A DNA stretch of 64,000 nucleotides, taken from NCBI GenBank assembly GCA_004835665.1, contig RBKR01000021.1, forward strand, positions 1,054,001 through 1,118,000, read 5' to 3'. Shown piece after piece: positions 10,944 through 21,587 of this stretch (position 1 is the first letter of the stretch; the number at the start of each line of letters is the position of its first letter). The position numbers were made by a program, and so were the translations under genes. Source of the stretch: Phoma sp. XZ068 (taxonomy: Eukaryota > Ascomycota > Dothideomycetes > Pleosporales > Didymellaceae). Below the pieces are notes generated by a model. That model was not told where the DNA came from, ran no database searches, and was given only the letters and a program-made list of their open reading frames with translations.

Positions 10944-12021
10944 TTACAACTCGATCGGCTTTCCACCCTGCTCGCCACTCCTGAGCGCTGCCTCAAGAAT
11001 CTTCAAATCCTCCAACGCCTCCTCGGGGCTCTGCCTCTCGTTCCGCCTCCCCTGCGCCAGGCCCTCAGCCCAAGCCTTGACCTCTGCCTTCACGCCACTG
11101 CCCTCCTCCGGGAACTCCTTCGTCTCGCTCTGCCCATCCCTGCTAACCACAACCTTACTCCTCGTCACAGTCACAGTCCCCTTCTCGCTCGCAACAACAT
11201 ACTCGCCCCCCTTATCCGTCGTACCAAAGCTAACACTCAGCGTACCAGATGCCCCAGACTCAACCTGCAGCGTAGCATGCAGCGTATCAACAGGCGGCAA
11301 ATGCTCCTGCAACTGCGCCGTAAACGCCGTCAACCTCTTCACCTTCTCACCCCCACCCTCCAGCAACAACCTCGTCCCAGCAATAAAATGCACACCGCCA
11401 TCCAGCAGAAACCCACCCTGGTACTCCGGCACCTTTCGCCACGGCGTCTCGAAGTACTTCCCGCCCGGCGCAACGAACATACTCACGCGTGTTCGGAAAG
11501 TGAGAATGCGACCGAGCGACTTCAGCTGCTCATGCGCGTACAAGAAGGAGTCCTGGTACCGGAAGTTTTCCGCGACCGAGTACGTGGCGGATGTATTGGC
11601 TGCGTCAGACGTCCAGGCGATTAGCTCTTTTGCGGTTTGAACGTCTTTTGCGATGGGTTTCTCGGCAAGCACGTGTTTGCCTGCTGCGAGGGCGCGCTTG
11701 ATGTAGTCTGGCTGCGCGAGGATAGGGAGGCTAAATAAACGCATCAGCACAATATTCAAGCTCTCATGTATAGTGAATAGTGGCTTACGCGATGATGACG
11801 CCTTTGATGTCGTCTCGTTTCAGCAGGTCGTCGTATGTCTTTCCCTCTGAGTCTTCGCTGTACAGATCGACGTCGGAGAGGTGCTCGGACACTACGTTTG
11901 CGGATTTCAGAGAGCGCGAGTAGATGGCTTTGAGGCTGAGGAGTTGTGTTGCCTGGACGGCTGGGAGGTGTTCTTCTTTGACGAAGATGCCGCTTCCTAC
12001 GAGGGCGATGCCGGTAGCCAT
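10944..12021 (-). CDS. Gfo/Idh/MocA-family oxidoreductase
   Basis: NAD(P)-dependent dehydrogenase of the Gfo/Idh/MocA family, similar to fungal dimeric dihydrodiol dehydrogenase-like proteins. Exons 11789-12021 and 10944-11730 (intron 11731-11788) give 339 aa. The N-terminal Rossmann motif is GIALVGSGIFV. The catalytic-face motif AEKPIAKD lies near residue 105, and GGVHFI near residue 180 supplies the His of the active site in this fold. The C-terminal alpha/beta domain is complete. No signal or membrane segment is seen. Members act on sugars, inositols or cyclic diols; the substrate cannot be read from the sequence. Confidence 0.88.
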
Positions 12022-12471
12022 TGTGTAGATTGGTTGACGAGGCTCAAGTTGAAGGGTATGAATAGAGCGAGGTTTTTTTCAACCCACGATGGCGCAGCTG
12101 AATGGATATATGTTTGTTGGCGATTGAACAGGTTGGTATGTCAGAGAGCTGCTAATCGGCAATTGTCTGCGCGGTTCGCAAAGCTTGCGAGGAAATAAAC
12201 CCCATTGCATCATCAGTAATAGCGGGGCATGCTGGTGTACCTTGCCCCTCTTACCAAAATTGGTAACTCGAACAGTTGCCCCACGGAACTAGTCACGACC
12301 CCTGTTGATCTCACGAGATGATGTGAAATGGCGTAAGGACAATGCGTTTTGGAAGAGTTGTTATCAATGGTGGTAATTGCCAAGTCGGTTCGATTGCTCT
12401 ATCATTGGGTATCTAAGTTTCTAATGCAGAATGCCCTTTTCTTCAAACCCCACAAGCTGGTACGCTGGTAT
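12022..12471. other. intergenic, no gene seen
   Basis: 450 bp comprising the promoter of the oxidoreductase and the 3' flank of the pseudouridine synthase, both on the minus strand. A GGTTCGATTGC string at about 12376 resembles a tRNA B box but has no tRNA around it. Confidence 0.5.
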
Positions 12472-13875
12472 CTATGCAACATGTGCCTTCTTCTCCACCT
12501 GCTCGTCTGCAATTCCAAGCTTTTCGAGATCAACTGCCAGGGGATCGCTCTCTTGAGTGCTCTCGGTAGGTCCATCATAGCCCGGCGGCGGCAGTGCCCA
12601 CTCGGGCAGACCGGTCTGGTAATCCCACTTGCCGTCCTCACACCTATATCTCCTTGCATGTAGGTAAATGCCCAGTTCGTGTGCACCTGGATCACTGTAC
12701 AGCGGTGTGTCACACACGTCGCAGGTCTCGCCAGTCTGCTTCTCTGCCTTCCTCTTGTTGTATGCGTCCACCAGCTCGTCGTGGTATGCAACAGCATCAG
12801 CGACTTCCTCCTTGCCCATACGTGCTAGACGCGCCATGATGTCTTCGTCGTTCTCGTCTTCAGAGACACCACGCCCAAGCGACGGGCCAAAGACGCGCTG
12901 ATTGGCGTAGATTGGGTCGTTCGAGATAGGGTGTCCGATGTATTGGAGGTGAACACGGAGCTGGTGCGTGCGTCCGGTGACGGGGAAGCATCGTACGATG
13001 GAGTAACCACGAAGCTTCTTCCACGGCTGGCCTTCGTCGTCAGCGTCTTCCGTCGCCTCTTCTTTTGGCTTGCCGTCGTCCTTCGGTGGGTAGTATGCCA
13101 GTCGCTTGAACACAGTCCTCGACTCCCTGCCGTTGGCGCGCACAGCATTGAGGCCGAGCTTGGGACTGATCTGGAGGATGGGCTTCTCGCACACGATCTC
13201 GCCCTCGGGGAACTCGCCCACCACACGCGTAATGTATTCCTTCTTCACGGTACGGCCCCGTATCTGCGCGCTCATGTCCTCGGCTGCCTGCTTGTGCTTT
13301 CCAATGAACATGATGCCGCTTGTCAAACGGTCCAGCCTGTTGCAAGGCAGCGGATTCCAGCCATATCCACGGTCTGCTCGCATGACCTCGATGATCGAGT
13401 TGAAGTTGTACCTGCCAGCTGGGTGCACTGGCATGCCGGCCGGCTTGTCGATGACAATGATGTCGTCATCTTCGTGGACGATGCCAATAGGGGTTGCCGT
13501 GCATGGAGGCTCGTGTCGGTGGAGGGTGTGGGAGATTACGTCGCCGTTCTTCACGATTGTGCTTGTACTCGGGACAGGCTTGCCATTCAGCACAACGCGT
13601 CCCTCTACGATAGCCTTCTCATAGTATTCCTGTGGTCGGTCGCGGAACTCGCTAGAAAAAATGTCGAGAATTTCACGCCCCCTCCAGCGCTCTTTGCAGA
13701 AGGTGTTGTACGTGTAGTGGTACGGGGTCACCTTGCGCAGCCCATCTTCAAGATAGTATGGCGGGGGCCAAGGGCTGCAAGGTGTGATTGCAACCTTTGG
13801 TGGCTCCTTCCAGGGGAACGGGTCGTCAGGCAACGGAGGGTATTTGTCGCGCGCTTCAGAAGGTACGACAGCCAT
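12472..13875 (-). CDS. RluA-type RNA pseudouridine synthase (Pus9/Rib2-like)
   Basis: Single-exon 467-aa protein. It has an S4-like N-terminal region (VVLNGKPVPSTSTIVKNGDVI) and then the RluA catalytic domain with DDDIIVIDKPAGMPVHPAG and CNRLDRLTSG, whose Asp is the catalytic residue. GRTHQLRVHLQYIGHPI closes the domain. In yeast this subfamily (Pus9, Pus8/Rib2) modifies U32 of tRNAs. No C-terminal deaminase domain, as in Rib2, is present; the tail instead carries a C-x2-C motif (CDVCDTPLY) that may bind metal. The start was set at ATG 13875. An upstream in-frame ATG at 14022 would add 49 residues, rich in Arg/Lys/Leu, that could be a mitochondrial presequence. The gene is divergent from the thioesterase, about 250 bp away. 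Confidence 0.88.
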   Translation of the reverse strand: MAVVPSEARDKYPPLPDDPFPWKEPPKVAITPCSPWPPPYYLEDGLRKVTPYHYTYNTFCKERWRGREILDIFSSEFRDRPQEYYEKAIVEGRVVLNGKPVPSTSTIVKNGDVISHTLHRHEPPCTATPIGIVHEDDDIIVIDKPAGMPVHPAGRYNFNSIIEVMRADRGYGWNPLPCNRLDRLTSGIMFIGKHKQAAEDMSAQIRGRTVKKEYITRVVGEFPEGEIVCEKPILQISPKLGLNAVRANGRESRTVFKRLAYYPPKDDGKPKEEATEDADDEGQPWKKLRGYSIVRCFPVTGRTHQLRVHLQYIGHPISNDPIYANQRVFGPSLGRGVSEDENDEDIMARLARMGKEEVADAVAYHDELVDAYNKRKAEKQTGETCDVCDTPLYSDPGAHELGIYLHARRYRCEDGKWDYQTGLPEWALPPPGYDGPTESTQESDPLAVDLEKLGIADEQVEKKAHVA

Positions 13876-14126
13876 GGGAATTTTCGGACCGGGCAGGCGT
13901 CCTTTGGCGGCTAACTTTAACCTCAAGGCGAGGATGCGTGCAGAGGGCGCCAACGTGACGGATGATTGCGGGGCGCTGTGCTGTGGTGGGCTGTGGCCTT
14001 GGTGAAAAAACGCGACCTGCATGCATGAGCCGAGGCTCGGCCGTATCGATAAGACATGGCACCCAGACACCACGCCGTCCAGCACCCAGGAGGCGTCGCG
14101 GAGTGCTTCATCTCATACCTCACAGC

Positions 14127-14643
14127 ATGGCTCACAATGCATTGAAGGCGCGTCGCCGCAGCGACTACAAGTTCCAGCTCGAGTACCGGACTCGATGGTA
14201 CGCTGTGCAGCTCATTGCCGAATCACAACATGTGACTGACCACTCCCAGGAGCGATAACGACATGTACCATCACCTCAACAATAGCGTGTACTACTACCT
14301 TTTCGACTCGGTCGTGAACACCTACCTGATCAAGCATTGCTCTCTTCACCCGCCTACATCGTCTCAAATTGGTCTCGTGGTGCACTCCCACTGCGACTAC
14401 TTTGCGCCCACCGAGTTTCCGGCCGTGGTAGACCTCGCTCTGCGGGTCAACAAATTGGGAAAGAGCTCGGTGACTTATGAGATAGGCGTTTTTGAGCGCG
14501 GCCAGGAGGAAGTAAAGGCTGTGGGCGAGTTCATACACGTCTTTGTTGACCGCGAGAGCAGGAAGCCGGGGCAGGCGGGCATGGCTGACGAGCTGAAAAA
14601 TGGCTTGCTAAAGATCCAAGCAGACAATAAAGCGAAGCTATAG
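14127..14643 (+). CDS. hotdog-fold acyl-CoA thioesterase-like protein
   Basis: Exons 14127-14197 and 14250-14643 give 154 aa. Splicing creates the hallmark RTRWSDNDMYHHLNNSVYYY, which corresponds to the TRWxDxDxxxHxNNxxY active-site helix of the 4-hydroxybenzoyl-CoA thioesterase (YbgC/FcbC) family; the Asp after W-S is the catalytic carboxylate. The remainder supplies the hotdog sheet (QIGLVVHSHCDYFAP, then SSVTYEIGVFE). It is a likely cytosolic or mitochondrial thioester hydrolase of short or aromatic acyl-CoA. It shares a short divergent promoter with the pseudouridine synthase. Confidence 0.87.
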
Positions 14644-16172
14644 TGGAGCAAAGAATGCGACTCGTCCAAGATTCCTGTCGTTGACATCAGTGCAGTTCTG
14701 CTCGCCCATTCGGCCGGGGTGAGCTCCGCTGGGCATTGGGCGTTCAGCCTTGTCGATACAAGGCCTCGCCTACCGAATACGAGGCCCACCACTCCAGACC
14801 GGAGAAGGCGGGGTACCGTGGGGTACCAAGTCTCGATCAACATGTACTTGTTTCATCATGCTATGGGCTTCCATCAAATGCACTACATGTGACTACCTGT
14901 CGGTACCAACACTCAAGTACCGAATTCTATCTTTGGACGATGGCAACACTGGTCGTTTTGGAAGAGCCTTCATACTTCACCAAACGCATTTTCTGTTTCA
15001 ATACCGGGATGCAGGTTGTTCTACCGGCTTCACCAGCAGAATAAAACCGCCGAATGGATGCATGCAACGCATGCCACATACTCAAAATAACCCGCGATAC
15101 TTGCCACGCGAAACTTTGCGACTATTTGTGAATCAACGTGGACTTAGGCTGCTTACCGGCGGTGTCTGACCAATCGTCTAGACTGCATTGCTCAGCTCTG
15201 GACTTGGGTCTGCAGTTCTTCGGTCTGGCCTCGCTTTCAGCCTCACACGCCACCGCTCGCTTGTTCGCTTGCCAGGGTCCTAATTTGGATCGGGTCCTGA
15301 CATTATCTTCGCTAACCCCCTTGCAGACGCCCAACTGCCATTTTGGGCTTACTATTCTCTACGCTTGCTCGCAATGGTACAAGCAAGGCTGATCTGATCC
15401 CGACTTCAGCTCGATTTACACGTGTTGGGGCCCGTTCGCCAGGTCGATACGTGCGGAAGTACTGGATAGCCTGACACTGACCGGAAGTTTGGTATTCTAG
15501 CCACCCTTCTCCAACCTACCAAATGGCCTGACTCGTGCGAGCAGCTTGTCACTCTTTGTTTAGTACTCGCTATTCTACACAAGTCGGTCAACCCCGCTCG
15601 AGCACATGGCATTTGCCTGTTGGCTAGATCCTGATACGGTAGACTATTGACCGCATGGCTTGTGAACCGGGTTTAGCTGCAGCTACACTACGCCTCATGC
15701 GAGAACGTCAAGGACAAGTCACTACAAGCAATAGATGGCTGGTCTCGATTTCACTTGGCAATCGTTACAACGTTTCGCTCGACCAGTCACCGTCCGCGAC
15801 GTGAGGCTTACACTGCCTGCCGCAGCTCCCACACAGGCAGTTACCTCGTACATTAGCTGAACAGTCCAGCTCACGAGCCAGTCATCGCTAAGCCGGCCAA
15901 GCTTCACGCCTCGTCTCACTACATTGCTTGTTGAAGCACAGTGGGCGTAAAGCCTCTCGCTTGTGGACCATCCAGACGCCATTGTCACAAGCATGATCGG
16001 ATTCTCCGGTGGACTCGTCCAGTCTGGAGCAACATGGCAGCCACGAAGAAACATATAAGGTTGTCGAGATGTCTCAGTCACAATCCTCGCATCAACTCAA
16101 GCTCGACCTCCTCTGATCAGATTAGGAGTCTCGTCTTATCTCACCATATATTCGAGGTTGCATCTACACATC
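14644..16172. other. 1.5-kb intergenic region, no gene seen
   Basis: Both strands were read. Frames of 70-140 codons exist, but none has a recognisable domain, splice partners or coding-like composition. The right end must hold the peroxidase promoter. No repeat or RNA gene was recognised. Confidence 0.5.
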
Positions 16173-17330
16173 ATGCTCTTGACTAACGTCCTCCTCCTGG
16201 CGTCATCGGCGGCTGCCGTATCTATGCCAAACTTCCCAGATGTTTCACAACTCTTTGCTCGCAAAAACGGCGGTGGTGGCGGCAGTGATGATGGTGGGAG
16301 CAGCGGCAGCGGCAAGGGAGGTAGCGGCGGCGGCGGCGGCGGCGGTGGTGGTGGTGGTGGTGGTAGCGGGAGTGGTAGCAATAGCGGCAGTGGCGGCGGT
16401 AACACATGTCCACCCGTCTGGGCACAGATCTCTAGAGACTTGACCGATAAGTTCTTGACTGGTGGAGAGTGCAACCCATATGCCCGCGCAGCTATCCGAG
16501 CTGTATTCCACGACTGTGGAGGTACGTTCTCCTCGCTCAAACTTGTTTCTATATACTAACAACCACCAGCATGGAACCAAGCACAAGGCTTCAAGGGTGG
16601 GTGCGATGGGAGTCTAGTCCTCGCCGGTGAACTTGGTCTACCCGAAAACAACGGTCTCCAAGAGATCGGTGGCTACCTCCAAGGCCTTGCCAACTATTAC
16701 AACGTCACTGTAGCTGACACAATCGGTATGTTTCCCGCTCTCTAATTCTTCATTAACCACTCACCCACCGCAGTCTTCGCCGGCTCCCACGCAATCGTGA
16801 CATGTCCTGGCGGCCCTCGTGTCCAGACCTACGTCGGACGCAAGGACTCCTACACACGAGCACCCCCCGGCCTCCTCCCCGACGCCAAGGCCCCCGCAGA
16901 AACCCTCTACAGGCTCTTCCTCGACAAGGGCCTCAACGCCGTGGACCTCGCCGCCCTCCTCGGCGCCCACTCAACAAGCAACCAATTCCACTTCAACGAA
17001 AACAAGCCCTTCAAGGGCCAACCCCAGGACTTGACGCCCGGCAGATGGGACGTCCTTTACTATTCCCAGACCACCTCGCCGCCCGAAGGCGTCTTCGTGC
17101 TGCCCTCCGACAAAGTTCTCGCCGCCCATGCGACTGTCGGCAAGGAGTTCAAGGGCTTCGTGAACAATGCCGGGAAGTGGAATGGCAAGTTTGCGGACGC
17201 GATGGCCCGCATGGAGAGGTTTGGTAATGATGGAACGAAGGGGCTAGTGGATTGTACGGGGTACCTGCCGAGTGCGACGAATGCGAAGAGGGAGATGAGG
17301 GCTATGCCTATGTTTATGCCGAGGCATTAG
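16173..17330 (+). CDS. secreted fungal haem peroxidase (class II-like)
   Basis: Exons 16173-16521, 16570-16725 and 16774-17330 give 353 aa. A signal peptide (MLLTNVLLLASSAAAVS) is followed by a Gly/Ser-rich spacer (about residues 32-75) and then the peroxidase domain. The distal site is R109 and H113 in AIRAVFHDCG, the proximal haem ligand is H234 in LAALLGAHST, and GGPRVQTYVGRKDS is the conserved substrate-side motif of the plant-type peroxidase superfamily. These residues define an active extracellular H2O2-dependent haem peroxidase. Ascomycete members are often labelled ligninase-like, but lignin activity cannot be claimed. The glycine spacer is encoded by a GGC/GGT run and is unusual (see repeat). 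Confidence 0.9.
16325..16364 (+). repeat. in-frame GGC/GGT triplet run
   Basis: About 13 consecutive glycine codons inside peroxidase exon 1: a block of GGC repeats, then a block of GGT repeats, flanked by Gly/Ser codons. It is expected to vary in length between strains without breaking frame. Confidence 0.9.
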
Positions 17331-17666
17331 GTTGCGCGTAATAATAAGTTATGATTTATGAATACCCAAATAATTCTCTTCAACGTCTATTGCTGCGCGT
17401 GATGGATGGCCAGGTGTAGAATCAAGATTGAGTGAAGTCCTACGAATGTGAGTGTCGATGGGGTTATTTTCACGGCTAGGGCACGTAAGGCCAGTAGTAA
17501 GCTTTTGAATCGTCGAGGTGCCAGACTATACTTAGTTCCCAGCCGTATGATTGTCTTTATATTTGGTACAGTCTAAGTCCTCGAGCCATGATCACAATCC
17601 TACAATACGTCCTATGCCAGCAGAGTTTAGGATGCTTCGAAGCCTTCAACTATGCTTGTTGGTCTA
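17331..17666. other. intergenic, no gene seen
   Basis: 336 bp downstream of the peroxidase and before the repeat array. Nothing recognised. Confidence 0.5.
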
Positions 17667-18187
17667 TCAGTCGCTTCTCTTTTGACTGTGTATACCTTCG
17701 GCTTTGTTGACCTAGTGGCACACTGGCACAAACCATGTTCCAACCTTACAATCGCAATTCTATCATATCCAACTCTCGCACCGGTTTGAGACGCACTGTA
17801 GCCACCAAACACCGGCTATTATTGCGCAAGTCACTCCCTTTTCAAGGATACGACCCTTCGAAATTTCTTACCTCGTAGCATATGTTGCGTTCCACCAAGA
17901 TTGCACTTCTGCCACTTTCAATCGCTGCTCTGCTGACACCATACTGTAGCCACCAACCCTATCCACTGATCTGTCAGTCGCTTCTCTTTTGATCGTGTAT
18001 ACATTCAGCATTTCTAAGCTGGCGGCACATCGCGCACAAACCATGTTCTAACCTCACAACCGCAATGCTGCCATTATCGGTCCCTGTACAGTTCAAAATG
18101 TATAATGTAGCCACCAACTCCATTCATTGTTCTGCCAGACACTTCTCTTTTCATTGTGTATATATTCGGATTTTCTGACTTAGCAGG
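17667..18187 (+). repeat. degenerate tandem array, unit about 155 bp
   Basis: Four related segments start near 17667, 17828, 17974 and 18135, so the spacing is 161, 146 and 161 bp. The shared landmarks in order are a CAGTCRCTTCTCTTTT block, GTGTATA..TTCGG, a CACAAACCATGTTCYAACC block (copies 1 and 3 of the array), and GTAGCCACCAAC before the next unit. Copy 2 (17828) is the most diverged. The last copy runs directly into the acceptor of the cysteine-rich reading frame at 18188, suggesting the units derive from the 5' part of that gene. Confidence 0.65.
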
Positions 18188-18707
18188 CGAAAAGATTTCA
18201 CACGGTAAATGCGACAACCCAAATTGCGATGAGACCATCGTTTCGACCGACGATCCTGCATTCAAAAACAACTTCTTCTTCTCTGTTGATCCAGCTCGCC
18301 CAGCGCATGATGTTCGCTGTGGACCTTGCATGAGTTACAGGCTCAGGTGCAACGGGTCAGACAGGTCGGCAGATCTCGTCAAGAGAGCCAAGTTCCGAAG
18401 TACGGTGCCGGTACCGCAAAACTGCTCGAATGCAAACTGCACCACCAAGCTCTTCTCAATCGAAGATTGGGAGAAACACCGAACCCGCGTGAGGCCTGCT
18501 TATGGACCTTGCTGGACGGAGGAAGGTGAGTTTGTAAAGAGCTGGCCAACACTGAAAGCCAGTTTTCCGTCCGGATACAGTGCTCCTTACGTTGCCCACC
18601 ATTCGCAGCTCCACAATGGTGATTGTTTCTGGGTTTGTGTCGTGTGCCAAACGAGCCAAAAGACATGCAAACGTGTCGTTGTATACCTTCGGCAGGACCA
18701 ACCGTGA
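18188..18707 (+). CDS. cysteine-rich protein with two zinc-finger-like modules (5' end missing)
   Basis: I do not recognise this gene by name. The open frame carries two similar modules. The first is CDNPNC, with CGPC 29 residues later and another Cys five residues on. The second is CSNANC, with YGPC 28 residues later. The C-x4-C..C-x2-C spacing and the GPC signature recall GATA-like zinc-binding modules found in many Pleosporales proteins. No ATG precedes the first module in frame. A TTAGCAG acceptor at 18188 suggests at least one upstream exon, which I could not place. A strong GTGAGT donor inside the frame near 18525 (acceptor ATACAG near 18579) could change the C-terminus, so the 3' part is also uncertain. 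It might be a decaying gene. Confidence 0.4.
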
Positions 18708-20239
18708 GGTTTGGTCGATCTCTGTAAGTCCCCTTTGACAACGGAACCACTTATCATGCAGCATCGAAACCTCTTGGCCATTTGGCGGCAGCGAGCTAAT
18801 GACGTACACATAAATGGCGCTGCCATTGACAAGGCTTGGCTCTCTTTCAGAGAACTGCCTTTAACGAGGATTGGTTCTTTGTTAACCGCCTTCGGAGAAG
18901 GGGTGTGAATTGTATCATGTTCAGGTGTTGGCTTTCGAAAATGGAAAGAAAGCTTCTACCGGTGTTGGTTTCGAATACGATACCGTATTGGCCCTTTCCA
19001 TCAGTCACTCGGGCGTTCTTGAGAATTGAGGGAGAGACATCGCGTTCCAGAAGGTCGTCAAAGTGTCTGGCCCATCAATGGTCCAAACGACGAATGCTCT
19101 CATTCTTCATTGCACTAGGTGGACCTTGCGAATGCTGGCCATGAGCTGACACGCCCGAGATGCAGCTTTCAGCGGCTTGTGCTAGTTTTAAGCTGGAATG
19201 GGTCTGCAAGTTTGCCAGTCGATTGCGCTTTGCCAGTGCGACATCACATACCAGATGGGCACTCACAGGTAGGAACCCGGCTGAACTCCGGCCGTCGATG
19301 GTCACCCACTCTCTAAGTTCGCGCCAGCCGGCTGCGGCGCTAGCGCCGCCACTAGCGCCAAAGTGCGAATATAAAACTGTCGTCGATTTTCGAGCTCTTT
19401 CTCCTTTTTCTTCTTTTTCTTTAGCTCTCTTTGCCTTTTGGCTTAGATCAAGTGTAGTATCTGTTCTTTTTAGTTTAATCGCTAAAACGACCTTACGAGG
19501 TCATATACGATTATCCTTATTTTTGCAACCAGCCTTTGGGTCACTGGGCTTGCTCACACTCATCGGCACAGTGTCGCCGGTATTTCACTACCTCCGGTGT
19601 ACGCGACCTTTTCGCTTGTCATCACGGCTGTGCTGTGTGGCTGGAGAAGATGGTTTTGTTTCTTTGTCTGTATCTTTATATCACAACTAGTTTTTGCAAG
19701 AGAAAAGAGTCGCTGATACCACTTGGCAGGCAGCCGCCGGTACCACCGACACTGCAGTGGTGCTCCTAGTTGGTTGGCTGCTTGTAGGCTGAAGTCGGAA
19801 AGCGAAACGGTTGAGATATTGAATTGACGTGCCCTGGATGTTGTGCGAGTATGAGTGAGACCACGCAACTGTTTTCATTGAGACGACTGGCTTGCCAGTA
19901 CCTGAAGGAAGAAGTCGCGACAACATTGTTTGAGCTACGCGCGAAGCTGCATGACGCGACGCGTCTGCGAACCTTTTGCCTGCCTTGAATGTATGTCTTG
20001 AATGTATGCCTTCACCCATCGTCAATTGTTAGGGAGATTCACAGGCGCTGAGAGGCTTTTTGTAACCAGACCAGGATTAGAGCTGAACCGTTGCCAAAAT
20101 GTGCCTTCCTACCCTAAATTCGTGACGTTGCGCGAGGTGAGAGCTCAAATTTTCGTGCAAGTTTGTTGCCTCGAACAAACACCAACTTCACTTGTGACGA
20201 CCCTTGCGCAACGAAAGCTACACTACCGGCACAATCACA
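18708..20239. other. 1.5-kb intergenic region with a GC palindrome and TATA/CT-rich block
   Basis: No supported gene. At 19336-19347 lies a perfect palindrome, GGCGCTAGCGCC, followed five bases later by a second TAGCGCC. About 20 bp further is TATAAAA and then a long CT-rich tract (19390-19440). This resembles a strong core promoter or the end of a mobile element, but no terminal repeats or coding sequence confirm that. Confidence 0.45.
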
Positions 20240-21247
20240 ATGGCGTCACAATCAGGCATGGTCGATCCGGCCATTTTCCAGGACCTGCAGGCGCGCGTCG
20301 ACGAAGACACGGCTGTTCGTGATGTGAGGGCGCCCCGCAAGCTGCACGTGAACACGCACTCATAACGCGACAGGAATTGAAAGACATCATCCAAGCACTC
20401 GAGAAGCACAGTAAGACCGCGCAAATCAACAAAGACTCTGCTAACCCATACCAGACCGCAATGTTTCCTTCGTACTGTCAAGAGCACACTCAACTCCCGT
20501 CGCCAACCGTGAGTCGCTTACCAAGTACTCAAGTCAGCACTTGCTCACGAGTATGCAGTCCCAGAAGTCCTGAAGGCGGCAGAAGAGTCTATCAACACGG
20601 TCGTGGAGGATGTCTCGAAGCTATCACAGGCTGCATCGAAGCTGCCATACTACAAGTTTAACAACATGTGGTCTCGTCAGATGCAGAGCGCCGTGCGTCA
20701 CCTCCCACTCCACCATAGACGCACCACTTACATTCTTGCAGGTAGAAGGCCTTCTTCTCTGGGGCTGGCTGGGTGGTTACAAGTACGATGGCGGTGAAAT
20801 CAAAGCCGGACGCCTGCTCACCATTGAAGAGCTGGGCGAGATCCTGAGGAGTATGCAATTGCGTGTAATTGGGGGAGCAGTGACTAACACCACACAGTCC
20901 CGGTCAACCTGAAGGAGCGCGATGAGTTCCACCTCACCCTTGAGGAGTACCTGCAGTCTCTTATCTCCCTCGTTGAGGAGCTGGTATGTATTTGCACTTC
21001 TGGACTCATGACAAGCACTAAGAATCATCAGACTCGATTGGCACGTAACGCGGTTACACTTGGTGACTACGAGCGTCCCATCCTGATCAACCAGTTTGTC
21101 AAGGATCTGTTTGCTGGCTTCCAGATTCTCAACCTGAAGAATGACAGCTTGCGCCGCCGCAGTGACGGGCTCAAGTACAGGGTCAAGGATGTGGAGGATG
21201 TTGTGTATGATCTGTCGCTGAGGAACTTGCTGCCTAAGAAGGAGTAG
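20240..21247 (+). CDS. TSN: translin
   Basis: Seven exons (20240-20323, 20374-20410, 20455-20508, 20559-20692, 20742-20850, 20898-20983, 21032-21247) join in frame to 239 aa. The C-terminal half is highly diagnostic of translin, with RLARNAVTLGDYERPI and then FAGFQILNLKND, DGLKYRVKDVEDVVYDLSLR. Translin is an all-helical octamer-forming nucleic-acid-binding protein; with TRAX it forms the C3PO endoribonuclease complex. Translin itself lacks the acidic catalytic residues, so this is the structural subunit. All six introns are 43-50 bp. The gene has an unusually high intron density compared with its neighbours. Confidence 0.93.
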
Positions 21248-21587
21248 ATATCATCCCCAGACGGAGGGGCATGTTACAGAAAATTGATTTCTCTGAACAA
21301 ACTCGATGCTATGATGAAGTCACTTGAGATGAGCAAGGTCTTGCCTTGTCTTGCATTGGGGTGATGAAACCATCGAGGTGCTCGGTGATTACTCGCGCTA
21401 GACGTCAACCCTGCACGGACGACATGTCCAAAACTTTGACACCAACATCAACACCAAACAGCAACGACACGGCCCGGCGCCACTTCCACTCCTTTGACCA
21501 CTCTCACGTCTTCTCGAGGACCTAATTCACTGCTGACGCAATCAAACCCGTACCCTCCGCGACGCCCGCATATTGCAATCCAGCACA
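21248..21587. other. intergenic, no gene seen
   Basis: 340 bp between translin and gpi11, both plus strand. Nothing recognised beyond a presumed promoter. Confidence 0.6.

Noticed and set aside
12370..12390. GGTTCGATTGC string resembling a tRNA B box; a similar TTTGAATCC string near 27670.
   Set aside because: No A box, anticodon arm or acceptor stem pairing could be found around either.
12931..13914. 327-codon plus-strand frame antisense to the pseudouridine synthase.
   Set aside because: It mirrors the coding bias of the real minus-strand gene, which has full catalytic motifs.
15722..16081. 119-codon open frame on the minus strand upstream of the peroxidase.
   Set aside because: Composition and content are not protein-like, its start is not conserved-looking, and it overlaps the likely promoter of the peroxidase.
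19160..19690. 176-codon plus-strand frame through the TATA/CT-rich block.
   Set aside because: It is rich in Ser, Leu and Phe from translated pyrimidine tracts and spans a likely promoter; no domain recognised.
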